Assembly (NCBI GenBank): GCA_019509785.1
Contig: JAEKLQ010000052.1
Span: forward strand, 1-64,000
Origin: Fibrobacterota bacterium
GTDB lineage: Bacteria; Fibrobacterota; Fibrobacteria; UBA11236
Direction of reading: 5' to 3'
DNA length: 64,000 nucleotides
This document shows, piece after piece, positions 44,901-51,981 of the stretch. How positions within the stretch are numbered: the first letter of the stretch is position 1; each line of letters starts with the position of its first letter. The notes below the pieces were generated by a model. The model did no database searches, had not been told where the DNA came from, and was given only the letters and a program-made list of their open reading frames with translations. Position numbers and translations under genes: made by a program.

Positions 44901-46393
44901 TGGGCGATGATCGTGCGGCCGCCGCCGGTGGCGGTGGCCGCGGCATTGGGAAGGTCGGAGCCGGCCTTGTCGGATAGGCGTCCCGTGACGCGGCAATCGG
45001 CCGGCGCCAGGGAAATGGCCAGGGAAATGGGCGCGCTGGTTCCCAGGTTCACCGTCCGCGTTTGCGACAGGAACCCGTCCTTGGCGAAGGTGAGCGTGTA
45101 TCCGCCCACCGCCATGTCCTTATCGGCAAAACCATCATTCGTGGTGAAGAGCGGAAGCGGATCCGCGCCGCCGTCCACGGGCGCGATGGCCACGCGCACG
45201 TCGGCCAACGGTTGGCCGCCGGCGGCGGAGGTGACCTTGACCGAGAGGGTCTGAACGTCATTGCGGTACTGGAAGGAAGAAGTGTCGCCCACCGTCCCCG
45301 CCCCCGCATCCGAAATGGCGAACACCTTCCAGACGTAACGCCGGGTAAGCAAAACGCGACGGCCATCGAGCCGGGCCGTGGTGTCGGTGACCTCGGTGCG
45401 CCAGATGGGGATGAGTACGTCCACGCCGGCCTGCGCTTCCAGGGAGTAAACGAAAAGCTGGTAGGTGTTGGCCGCGCCGCCTCCCGACGCGGCTTGCGCC
45501 CGCGTCCATTTGAAATCCACCACGCTATCCTGGGGCACGGCCAGGATTTTCCCTTCCGCCGGCGCCAGGTTCTTGGGCGGCGTCAAGGCAGGCCCAGGAG
45601 GCTGCACCGTGAAAAGTTTCAGCGCCTGCGCCTTGGACGAGGAAGCGAGCGCGCTACGGCCGTCGTAGTTATCCAGGATGACGAGGTTGTAGGGAACGCC
45701 CGGGGAAAGGGGCGGGGCCGGTACCTGGGAGAAATTCCCGGAAGGATCGGGGGTGCCGTAGGCGATGGAGGACTGGGTCGTGATCGCCTGCCAGATGATG
45801 CTGGCCCCCGAAACCGTTCCTTTGTTGGCATCGATATCGATGGCCTGATCGGAAAGCAGCAGATGGTAGGCCGGCACGCCCGGCACCGGGGTCCATGCGA
45901 TGTCGGGGCTGGACGACGTTTCCTGCGCCTTGGGCGATAGGAAGGTCGGGGCCTGGCGGGTGGCCACCCACAGCGGCGCTTCGGGCGTGGTCTTGCCATC
46001 GGTGCAATAGCCGATCACGTAGTGGAAGCCCAGGCCCAGCTGCGGCCCGGTCTTACCCGAATCGACGTCTTGCGGTTTGAAAACGAAGATCCATCCCGTC
46101 GAGTCCGGAGTGCGCGACTTGATCGCGCGGATCTTGCCGGGATGCGTTTCGATGCGGGTTCCGGCGGGAACGGGGCTATGGTATAAACCACAGCTATCCG
46201 GCGCGCGCGCCGGAGGAATGGCGGACACGACGATGCGCACGCTGGAATCGGAGAAAACCTCGGCGCGCGGGAAGTCGGAGAAGAGCAGGGTCCCGGGCGA
46301 GGACGGGGTTTGCGACCATGCGGGGCGGGCGAGGCAGAACGCCGCCAATCCCGCCATCGCCAAGGCCGGGCCGATCCGGGCTTCAGAACGCAT
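41969..46393 (-). CDS. Giant secreted protein with carboxypeptidase-regulatory-like domains and FlgD-type C-terminus
   Basis: This 1474-aa protein has a signal peptide (to about 27), Fn3-like modules (about 130-380) and at least four carboxypeptidase-regulatory-like beta-sandwiches (about 390-800; examples SDAQGFFLLGLSPGTYAISI and SDDKGSFSAFLSPGAYSVTA). Long beta-rich regions follow. The C-terminus (about 1385-1474) is a FlgD Ig-like/CTD-like module: LKIYTLDGELLRIL, FYWDGKADGGRWARNGRYLL. Such modules are typical of secreted surface proteins in FCB bacteria and may act as a sorting signal. It overlaps its neighbours by 11 bases upstream and 4 downstream, so all three are made together. Confidence 0.82.
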   Translation of the reverse strand: MRSEARIGPALAMAGLAAFCLARPAWSQTPSSPGTLLFSDFPRAEVFSDSSVRIVVSAIPPARAPDSCGLYHSPVPAGTRIETHPGKIRAIKSRTPDSTGWIFVFKPQDVDSGKTGPQLGLGFHYVIGYCTDGKTTPEAPLWVATRQAPTFLSPKAQETSSSPDIAWTPVPGVPAYHLLLSDQAIDIDANKGTVSGASIIWQAITTQSSIAYGTPDPSGNFSQVPAPPLSPGVPYNLVILDNYDGRSALASSSKAQALKLFTVQPPGPALTPPKNLAPAEGKILAVPQDSVVDFKWTRAQAASGGGAANTYQLFVYSLEAQAGVDVLIPIWRTEVTDTTARLDGRRVLLTRRYVWKVFAISDAGAGTVGDTSSFQYRNDVQTLSVKVTSAAGGQPLADVRVAIAPVDGGADPLPLFTTNDGFADKDMAVGGYTLTFAKDGFLSQTRTVNLGTSAPISLAISLAPADCRVTGRLSDKAGSDLPNAAATATGGGRTIIAQSDAQGFFLLGLSPGTYAISIAKPDYQSRPDTLVTVAAGKDLDLGKLVLTQAQSALTGTVSNDKGAPMSGCDVTVKTAAGAVVRALRSDDKGSFSAFLSPGAYSVTASRAGFASDTKAVQLTDAASLAFALTSGASLVKGRVSLLTWPTAGAPQSAPLPGASVELVDRVRGGEQRADADLRGEFSFSADTGVYLVRASKAGKGLPDSAVLRVAAQRSTYAADLSLRGFASVQGTLHVTPDTVLDPAAVTISLLDAATLAVAATAVPQSAPVPGEAGAMAYSLDGVPDGTYRLACGIRGYGPDAEPTVIIKDGLWKTGQDLTLKKATKTLTFAFAAGGQAVKGSVRLITPQATQVAAGAKFGPAAGGTYTLDAVPDSGDLIPLSRYAFSLAASGAADTIVNLAFPFAHHPAPLAFNDGQVEVALQAQARLDSVQIIYGYGAPADTFRVPSAQLFGPAGPRFFKFRPAPQGGRLTYWFRIKSGGLLYSNQDAARRFQADVEPSRELAFLKLSSGDSLRLPARTKGHLYLHAYDAAGRRLDSLVDAKAEIHWEADSALSMKLDKRSKRTLTYQTAAPTAGTPIRAAAKRGGSLRAAAAVWDSLRVSVTLDGVEQSLSLPAKVVDAQANKLVLSSSLGQTQAINAPAPFGLFVTGFDTTLTPAVELAADPAFSLDPPEAGTVSEMRVALDPRFIGPLRVIARQSNPDGSEAATELGAERDSATRGLNVGQTLRAGDSARLFFHDKRFELRVPDSAFADKPQATLRLFRRSVAKSFSSGRDYAIDGPLWEIANPLGAAFAKKPRISIGIPTGGRSHTLKRFYALKLDWMALADSAVDDTNSFGEAVLSADIADLDGSYYGLLGASRPLTAGQVSITPNPFSPLVLASRDGNTQYGARIRVEPESDRSSEVTLTLKIYTLDGELLRILVDHKTVPKGPVDFYWDGKADGGRWARNGRYLLEVAVNATGSTRTRYTLKPVVVYR

Positions 46394-47771
46394 AGGCGAT
46401 CCCCGAACGCACGGCGGGCAGCGGCGAGATGAAAAAATCGACCCGGAAAACCAATGGATTGCCCCAGGTGAATCCGAAGTCCAGGATGGGTACGATGGGA
46501 TCGCCGTCCCATTCCAGCGGCGAGGCCCCGGATAGCAGATGGCCTTGCTTGCGATAGCTGACGTTGAGGCTATGCGCCCCGAGATCGCCGTGGAACCATC
46601 CGAATCGGCCGCTCAGGCAGATGACTTGATCGGGGAAAAGATCGAGATCGACGAAACCTTCCGTGTCAACCGCTTCGGCGCCCACCGCCCCGCTGTCGGC
46701 CGCCGCTTCGGACTTCCCGGACGATTCGTTGTGGATGGAGACATGGCCGAACACCTTGGTGTAGCTGAGGGCCAGCTTACCCGGCCATAAATCGACCGTG
46801 AGCGTATGCGATTGCGGCAGGGTGAGGATCAGGCGGTCGTCGATATGCAGGTTGCGTTTCGCGGTTTCGCCATCCAGCAGGCGCCGCAAGTTATCCGTGG
46901 TCAGGAAGGAATCGGGCGCGGTGAAACGCGGCTCGAAGGTATCCGGATCGATGAAGAAGGGGACGCTGTAGGCCAAGTCCAGATGGCCCCGGGCCGACAT
47001 GCGCACTCCCATGCGCGAGACGAGGGACACCGGCCCGATGCGGATGGCCAGGTCCGGGCTCCAGGCATCGCCTTCGTACTGCCCTTGGGCGGTGCCGTAC
47101 ACCTTGTCATCGGGATACTCCACCTGGAAGGATGCGTTCCCCGCGTCCCCGCCCACCGCGATGCGTCCGGAAAGGTCGGGGCGCAAATCGCCCGCGGTAT
47201 GCGCCAGGAAGGTGTGCTTATGGATCTGGAATCCCAAGGCCACGTAAGGCGTGGGCTGGAAGGCGTATCCGAAAGTCAGCGACCGCCACTCCATGTCGAA
47301 GGCGAGCGGCATATGGATGGCTCCGCGCAATAAGATGGACCCGGTATTCTCCAAGGTCGTGTCCAGATTGAAACGCGCGTCGCCCAAGGCCCCGTTCACC
47401 GATAGGCTGGCGTTCTCCCGCGCGGCGAAGAAAGCGATGCCCCCGAATACCGGAGCGGAGATGTCGACGTGGGCGTTCACGCGTTGGGATACCCGGGCGA
47501 AGAAATCGGGGATGACCACGGTGGAATCCGAGCTCGATCCCAGGAAGCGGTTGGCCTGCGCCGAGGCGCGGATCGGCAAATTGAAACTGGCGTTCGCCAG
47601 GCCCTCGTCGAAAGGCCGGGATAGGGGCGATGTCAGGAAATCGTAGGAGAAGGCGCCGGAAATCTCCGCATTGGATTTCCCGACCAGAAGCAAGGGCTGG
47701 GCCTGCGCTTGGAAAAGGAGCAGGGAGAGGGGGAATAGATGGCACGCGATGCGGGCGGAACGCACGGGCAT
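46383..47771 (-). CDS. Outer-membrane beta-barrel protein
   Basis: This 462-aa protein has a signal peptide ending AQA near residue 24 and then alternating hydrophobic/polar strands across the whole length, ending GIAYAF with a C-terminal Phe as expected for insertion by the BAM complex. Recurring aromatic strand ends (FDMEWRSLTFGYAF, YVALGFQIHKHTF) support a barrel of roughly 16 or more strands. I do not recognise a named family. It is the first gene of the three-gene operon and overlaps the next start by 11 bases. Confidence 0.7.
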   Translation of the reverse strand: MPVRSARIACHLFPLSLLLFQAQAQPLLLVGKSNAEISGAFSYDFLTSPLSRPFDEGLANASFNLPIRASAQANRFLGSSSDSTVVIPDFFARVSQRVNAHVDISAPVFGGIAFFAARENASLSVNGALGDARFNLDTTLENTGSILLRGAIHMPLAFDMEWRSLTFGYAFQPTPYVALGFQIHKHTFLAHTAGDLRPDLSGRIAVGGDAGNASFQVEYPDDKVYGTAQGQYEGDAWSPDLAIRIGPVSLVSRMGVRMSARGHLDLAYSVPFFIDPDTFEPRFTAPDSFLTTDNLRRLLDGETAKRNLHIDDRLILTLPQSHTLTVDLWPGKLALSYTKVFGHVSIHNESSGKSEAAADSGAVGAEAVDTEGFVDLDLFPDQVICLSGRFGWFHGDLGAHSLNVSYRKQGHLLSGASPLEWDGDPIVPILDFGFTWGNPLVFRVDFFISPLPAVRSGIAYAF

Positions 47772-48238
47772 AGTGTATCATGGCGCGGCGCTCCTCCGCA
47801 CGTCCTCCGGCTGGGTCGGCCCGCGTCCCGGGGCTCAGACGGCTCCGGGCGCGGCTATTCGAGTGGATGGGTCGACGGCCGGGCAGGATTTCGGGCTTGG
47901 TCTTCAATCCCTTCGTAACGCGCACGCGGAAGCGATGAATGAAGTCACTGCGGGCGCTGCTGGGGTTCGCCTGCCCGGCCATGCCGGCGCCCTTCGCCGA
48001 TTCGCCCCGGGCCGCGGTCCGCCCCGGCCTGTTCGCGCGGGGGAGAGCCGACGCTTTTTGGCGGGGGCAAGGTGATGTCTGGATTCGGAGGGGGAGAATG
48101 CGTGGGTCCTGGGGGCTCGCCGCGGTTGGGGGGATCGAAGGGTTGAAAGCCGCGCGGCGCCTGGGGTTGTGGCTATCTTGGGGTCGGGCGCATCGGGCGG
48201 AAGAGATTAGCGGTAGGCAATCGCGAAGAGGAGAGCGT
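47772..48238. other. 467-base divergent intergenic region
   Basis: This GC-rich stretch separates the envelope operon from the epimerase gene. The frame of the epimerase stays open through it from 47939, but the translation is Arg/Ala/Gly-rich without homology and no ribosome site supports it. I see no convincing promoter, RNA or repeat, although promoters for both directions should be here. Confidence 0.5.
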
Positions 48239-49261
48239 ATGGCGCAGGTTCTGGTTACGGGCGGAACGGGGTTCATCGCATGCCATTGCATGCTGCGATT
48301 GTTGGCCGATGGGCATTCGGTCCGGACCACGGTGCGTTCCCTCGCGCGTGAGAGCGACGTCCGCGCCATGTTGAAGGCCGGCGGCGCCGAGCCCGGGGAC
48401 AAGCTGACCTTCGCGACGGCCGATCTCATGAAGGATGACGGTTGGGCGGCTGCGGCGGCCGGGTGCGAATACGTCCTCCACGTAGCTTCCCCGTTACCCA
48501 TAGGCATCCCCAAGGACGAGAATGATTTGATCGGGCCCGCCCGCGCCGGCACTTTGCGGGCGCTCAAGGCCGCGCGGGACGCGGGGGCCAAGCGTGTGGT
48601 GCTGACGTCTTCCTTCGCGGCTATCGGATATGGGCATACGCCGCCCGGAAGGCCGTTCACGGAAAGCGATTGGACCAACCCCGAGGCGGCGGGCGTGAGC
48701 GCATATTCCAAGTCGAAAACCCTGGCTGAAAAGGCCGCGTGGGACTTCATGGCCAAGGAGGGCGGGGGTTTGGAATTGGCCGTCGTCAACCCGGTGGTGG
48801 TGCTCGGTCCGGTGCTGGGGCCCGATTATTCCACGTCCATCGAAATGATGAAGACCTTGATCCGCGGCGCCGTTCCAGGATGCCCGCGCTTATGGTTCGG
48901 CGTGGTGGATGTAAGGGACGTGGCGGATATGCATGTCCGCGCCATGACCCACCCCGCGGCCCGGGGCGAGCGCTTCTTGTGCGTGGCCGGCGATTTTCTG
49001 TCGGTGCGGGACATGGCCTTGATCCTCAAGGAACGCCTGGGGGAGGCCGCGCGTCGCGTACCCACCCGGGTGTTGCCGGATTGGCTGGTGCGGGTCGGAT
49101 CGCTAATCAATCCGAAGGGCCGAGCTTACCTTCCCGAACTCGGCAAGCGCAAGAATGCGAGCGCGGCCAAGGCGCAGTCGTTATTGGGGTGGCAACCTCG
49201 GCCCATCCCCGAGACGATGGCGTCCACTTACGAAAGCTTGAAGCGATTCGGGCAAATCTAA
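48239..49261 (+). CDS. NAD(P)-dependent epimerase/reductase, dihydroflavonol-4-reductase-like
   Basis: This 340-aa extended short-chain dehydrogenase has the nucleotide-binding VTGGTGFIACH at 6-16, YVLHVASPLP, LTSSFAAIGYG, and the catalytic YSKSKTLAE (Tyr-x-x-x-Lys near 161-165). VVNPVVVLGP and FGVVDVRDVADMHVRAM are typical of the DFR/cinnamoyl-CoA-reductase-like group. In bacteria these reduce aldehydes or ketones of mostly unknown identity. The ATG at 48239 is backed by GAGGAGAG. Cytoplasmic. Confidence 0.88.
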   Translation: MAQVLVTGGTGFIACHCMLRLLADGHSVRTTVRSLARESDVRAMLKAGGAEPGDKLTFATADLMKDDGWAAAAAGCEYVLHVASPLPIGIPKDENDLIGPARAGTLRALKAARDAGAKRVVLTSSFAAIGYGHTPPGRPFTESDWTNPEAAGVSAYSKSKTLAEKAAWDFMAKEGGGLELAVVNPVVVLGPVLGPDYSTSIEMMKTLIRGAVPGCPRLWFGVVDVRDVADMHVRAMTHPAARGERFLCVAGDFLSVRDMALILKERLGEAARRVPTRVLPDWLVRVGSLINPKGRAYLPELGKRKNASAAKAQSLLGWQPRPIPETMASTYESLKRFGQI

Positions 49262-49365
49262 AGACTCTTGAGGAGACGGGATTCAGGCGCCGGTGGGAAG
49301 CGCAGCTCCCGTTAAGGAGCGTCCGCAAGCGAACGGGCCGTGCGGCCCGCTGAACGGAAGATGAC

Positions 49366-49383
49366 CTGCGCGCAGACGCGCAG
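49366..49383. other. Hairpin between convergent epimerase and HU genes
   Basis: CTGCGCG (49366-49372) and CGCGCAG (49377-49383) form a perfect 7-bp stem with loop CAGA. It sits 9 bases from the end of the HU-like gene and about 100 bases after the epimerase. No T-run follows; it may be a transcript-end structure. Confidence 0.35.
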
Positions 49384-49392
49384 ATGGGGGCC

Positions 49393-49725
49393 TTAGTCGA
49401 CGAAGGAAGAGGCGTCGGCCTGGAGGGCCTTGGCTTCTTGCTCGGCCCGCGACTGGGACAAGACCTCGGTCAGTTCCGGAACGTCCCGGATCTGGGTCTT
49501 CATGTCCGATGAGAACCGGAACAGGGCCACCTTGCGCCGGCCAAGAGGGCAGATCTCGCCGGTGCGCGGGTTCCGGGCCGGGCGGGGCTTACGGACCTTC
49601 GTATAGAAGGTGCCGAAACCGCGGATTTCGATGGTCTTTTCTTGGGCCAAGTACTCGCCGACGAGCCGCATAAACTGCTCGGCGACCTCCTTGATGACCA
49701 GATCCTGCTTGGTCACATTCTTCAA
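49393..49725 (-). CDS. HU/IHF-family DNA-binding protein with shortened N-terminus
   Basis: This 110-aa protein has the HU/IHF beta-arm and core: TIEIRGFGTFYTKVRKPRP, ARNPRTGE, KVALFRFS. It should bend and bind DNA. It starts at TTG with a perfect AGGAGG 5 bases upstream. Between the start and GFG there are only about 38 residues, where HU and IHF have about 48-50, so roughly 13 residues of the first helix-turn-helix seem to be missing. A 25-residue Glu/Ala-rich C-terminal tail is extra. It is a single-gene unit with its own promoter. Confidence 0.9.
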   Translation of the reverse strand: MKNVTKQDLVIKEVAEQFMRLVGEYLAQEKTIEIRGFGTFYTKVRKPRPARNPRTGEICPLGRRKVALFRFSSDMKTQIRDVPELTEVLSQSRAEQEAKALQADASSFVD

Positions 49726-49764
49726 ATTAACCTCCTACCCCTAGATATTGTGGTTAACACCCTG

Positions 49765-49793
49765 AAGATAACACGCCCTATGGGGTCTTTCAA
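49765..49793 (-). promoter_or_regulatory. Promoter for the HU-like gene
   Basis: On the minus strand TTGAAA (49788-49793), a 17-base spacer and TATCTT (49765-49770) lie about 40 bases before the start codon. The -35 matches 5 of 6 and the -10 matches 4 of 6 consensus bases. The region between it and the divergent glycosidase is AT-richer than average. Confidence 0.5.
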
Positions 49794-49903
49794 GCACATT
49801 TTGAGAATTTTTGCAGGCTTGGGATCGGCACCCAATCCCCCGATTTACTTTCCTCCCCAACCGACGCTTCGATTTACCATGGGTATGGGGAGGAAATCAT
49901 GGA

Positions 49904-51073
49904 ATGAACGCCATGCGCATCTGGAAAACGAGCCATTCATTCAGGTCCTTTCTGCCTTCGTTTTTCAGAAGCTTTTTCTGCATGGCGCTTTTCTCCTTTA
50001 TCGTAACGCATGCGGCCGTGACCTCCATCCAATCGGGAGTCGCTTGGGTCGATAACAACGGAAATCCGGTCAATGCCCATGGCGGCGGGATCTGGTTCGA
50101 AAACGGGAAATATTTTTTCTACGGCGAATATTTCTCCGGCGGCAACAATGATTTCAAGGCCATCGCCATGTATTCATCCACCGACCTGGCGAATTGGACT
50201 TGGGTCGGGAAGGTCCTTCCCGTGCAAGCGGGCGGGGAGTTGGGCCCGCAACGGATCGGGGAACGCCCCCATATCCTGAAATGCCCCGGCACCGGCGAAT
50301 ACGTCATGTTCATCCACTCTTCCGATCTCACCTATCAGGCCGATAAAGAATGCGTCTACGCCACCAGCCCCACCATCGACGGCATCTATACCTATCGGGG
50401 CGCATTGACCAATTCAAGTGGTACTAAAATCGTCCACAGCGACATGTCCGCGTTCCAGGACGGCGGCACGGGGTATGTCGTAACGGAAAGCGGGTACGCG
50501 TTCAAACTGTCCCCCGACTACCATAGTTGGGTGGAAATAACCTTGAACGGCGCATCGGCCCTGAGCGGTTCGGAGTCGCCCACCCTCTTCAAGATGAACG
50601 GCACGTATTACTGGTTGTCTTCGAGCAAGACAGGATGGAGAAGCAATGACAATAAGTATGCGACCGCCTCGTCCATCGCCGGGCCCTGGACGGACAAAGG
50701 GCTATTGGCGCCCAGCGGGGAACTTACCTGGAACTCGCAAAGCACCTTCGTGTTGCCGGTGACGGGTTCGCAAGGGACGATCTTCATGTTTTGCGGTGAT
50801 CGCTGGAATGCCGACGATAATTCGAAGGCCACCTATGTCTGGCAACCCCTGGTCATCAAAGGCGCTGCGATCTCCATGCCGGCCTTCTACGCGGCCTGGT
50901 TCCTGAACGTCAAGACCGGGATGTGGTCCGCCGATGGAATGCCGGCTGCGCTTCGGCGTCCGAGGCCCGTCAGGCAGTCTTTCCCGGAAAGGGCCCGGGT
51001 GAATCTGAACGGAAGGGTTTACAGGCCCTGGGTTTCCGAATTCATGGAGCCCATGCTCTGGGGCAGGCGGTGA
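49904..51073 (+). CDS. GH43-like secreted glycosidase (five-bladed propeller)
   Basis: This 389-aa protein has an unusually basic signal region with hydrophobic core CMALFSFIVTHAA, then a propeller starting WVDNNGNPVNAHGGGIWF and YFFYGEY, a pattern seen in GH43 enzymes acting on galactans or arabinans (exo-1,3-galactanase-like subfamily). SDMSAFQDGGTGYVV, SGSESPTLFKMNGTYYW and WNSQSTFVLPV are further blade segments. Catalytic residues are probably the early Asp, a middle Asp and the Glu in SGSESPT; this is family-based inference. The ATG at 49904 follows GGGGAGG. The last 55 bases overlap convergent clpS, and no carbohydrate-binding module follows. Confidence 0.75.
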   Translation: MNAMRIWKTSHSFRSFLPSFFRSFFCMALFSFIVTHAAVTSIQSGVAWVDNNGNPVNAHGGGIWFENGKYFFYGEYFSGGNNDFKAIAMYSSTDLANWTWVGKVLPVQAGGELGPQRIGERPHILKCPGTGEYVMFIHSSDLTYQADKECVYATSPTIDGIYTYRGALTNSSGTKIVHSDMSAFQDGGTGYVVTESGYAFKLSPDYHSWVEITLNGASALSGSESPTLFKMNGTYYWLSSSKTGWRSNDNKYATASSIAGPWTDKGLLAPSGELTWNSQSTFVLPVTGSQGTIFMFCGDRWNADDNSKATYVWQPLVIKGAAISMPAFYAAWFLNVKTGMWSADGMPAALRRPRPVRQSFPERARVNLNGRVYRPWVSEFMEPMLWGRR

Positions 51074-51360
51074 TCGGGGCCGTACGCGAGGATCTTGGCG
51101 CACACCCCTTCGCAGTCCGAGCGCGTGCCGTAAAAGACGATGGTCTTCCCGGTCATATCCACCTCCACGGCGCAGCGGAAGGCGTTTTCGCGCGATAGCT
51201 TGCAGGCCGAGGTCAGCATCTCGACCACGTAATCGTAGGTATGCTCTTCATCGTTGAAAAGCACGACCTTCCAATTGAGGGAGGGCTTGGCCAGGGTCTC
51301 GGTTCCGGTTTCGCCTTCCGATTCCGGACTGGTCTTGCCGGGAAGATCGAGATCGCTCAT
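51019..51360 (-). CDS. clpS: ATP-dependent Clp protease adaptor ClpS
   Basis: This 113-aa protein delivers N-degron substrates to ClpAP/ClpCP. The core WKVVLFNDEEHTYDYVVEML with the conserved Asn-Asp, then a helix and VDMTGKTIVFYGTRSDCE, matches ClpS. The N-terminal 28 residues are an acidic disordered extension as usual. It overlaps the gene before it by 4 bases (ATGA), so the two are co-translated. No clpA lies next to it. Confidence 0.92.
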   Translation of the reverse strand: MSDLDLPGKTSPESEGETGTETLAKPSLNWKVVLFNDEEHTYDYVVEMLTSACKLSRENAFRCAVEVDMTGKTIVFYGTRSDCEGVCAKILAYGPDHRLPQSMGSMNSETQGL

Positions 51361-51863
51361 TTCTCCATCACCTTTTCCCAGAAATATTCCCAGGCCAATT
51401 GCTGGTCGCCGGGAGCGAAGGCGTGCTTACGCTTGAAGACGCCGTTCAGGTATTCGTTGATGGTATCGATGGTCTGCCGGAGGAAGAAGGCCTGCCGGCT
51501 TTGCACGAAAGCGAGATCGTCGAAGGTGTGACCGGGCAAGTAGACTTCCAGGGGATTGAAATGCTCCCCTTCCTGCACGCTGGAGAGCACCACCTTCAGG
51601 TAGCGCGAGAAGAAGGCGTCCACCAATCCGCGGTTTTCCTCTTCATGATCGCCCATCAGTTTTTCGAACAGCCGTTCGCCGGATTGGCCGCCCTTGAGGA
51701 GTTGCACGAACAGACCCAGGGCGGAATCGTCCACCTTCTGGGAGAGCTGGAGGAGTTCGTGGGAGGATAGACGGTTCAGATCTTCGGTCTTGCGGAAACC
51801 GGGCCCATCCACCAATCCGGAGAGGTAGATAAGCATCATCTTTTCGTAGTCTTCGGAGAGCAT
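51357..51863 (-). CDS. Unknown helical protein translated with ClpS
   Basis: This 168-aa soluble protein appears mostly alpha-helical and is rich in Leu, Phe and acidic residues (DDSALGLFVQLLKGG, FFSRYLKVVLSSV). There is no signal peptide, membrane helix or motif I recognise. Its stop overlaps the clpS start by 4 bases, so it may work with the Clp adaptor, but that is only positional inference. Confidence 0.65.
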   Translation of the reverse strand: MLSEDYEKMMLIYLSGLVDGPGFRKTEDLNRLSSHELLQLSQKVDDSALGLFVQLLKGGQSGERLFEKLMGDHEEENRGLVDAFFSRYLKVVLSSVQEGEHFNPLEVYLPGHTFDDLAFVQSRQAFFLRQTIDTINEYLNGVFKRKHAFAPGDQQLAWEYFWEKVMEK

Positions 51864-51981
51864 GGGCCGAGGGACGCTCCGATCTAAGAGTTCAAGACCG
51901 GCGTTCGCGCGCCGGCGCGCCTGGCCGCGGATAGGGCACGCAGTTAATATAACCTATTGGGCCTTGGCCCCAAGACCGGAA

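Noticed and set aside
48000-48238. N-terminal extension of the epimerase from an in-frame ATG at 47939
   Set aside because: The Rossmann motif begins right after the ATG at 48239, which has a strong ribosome site; the extension is low-complexity and without homology.
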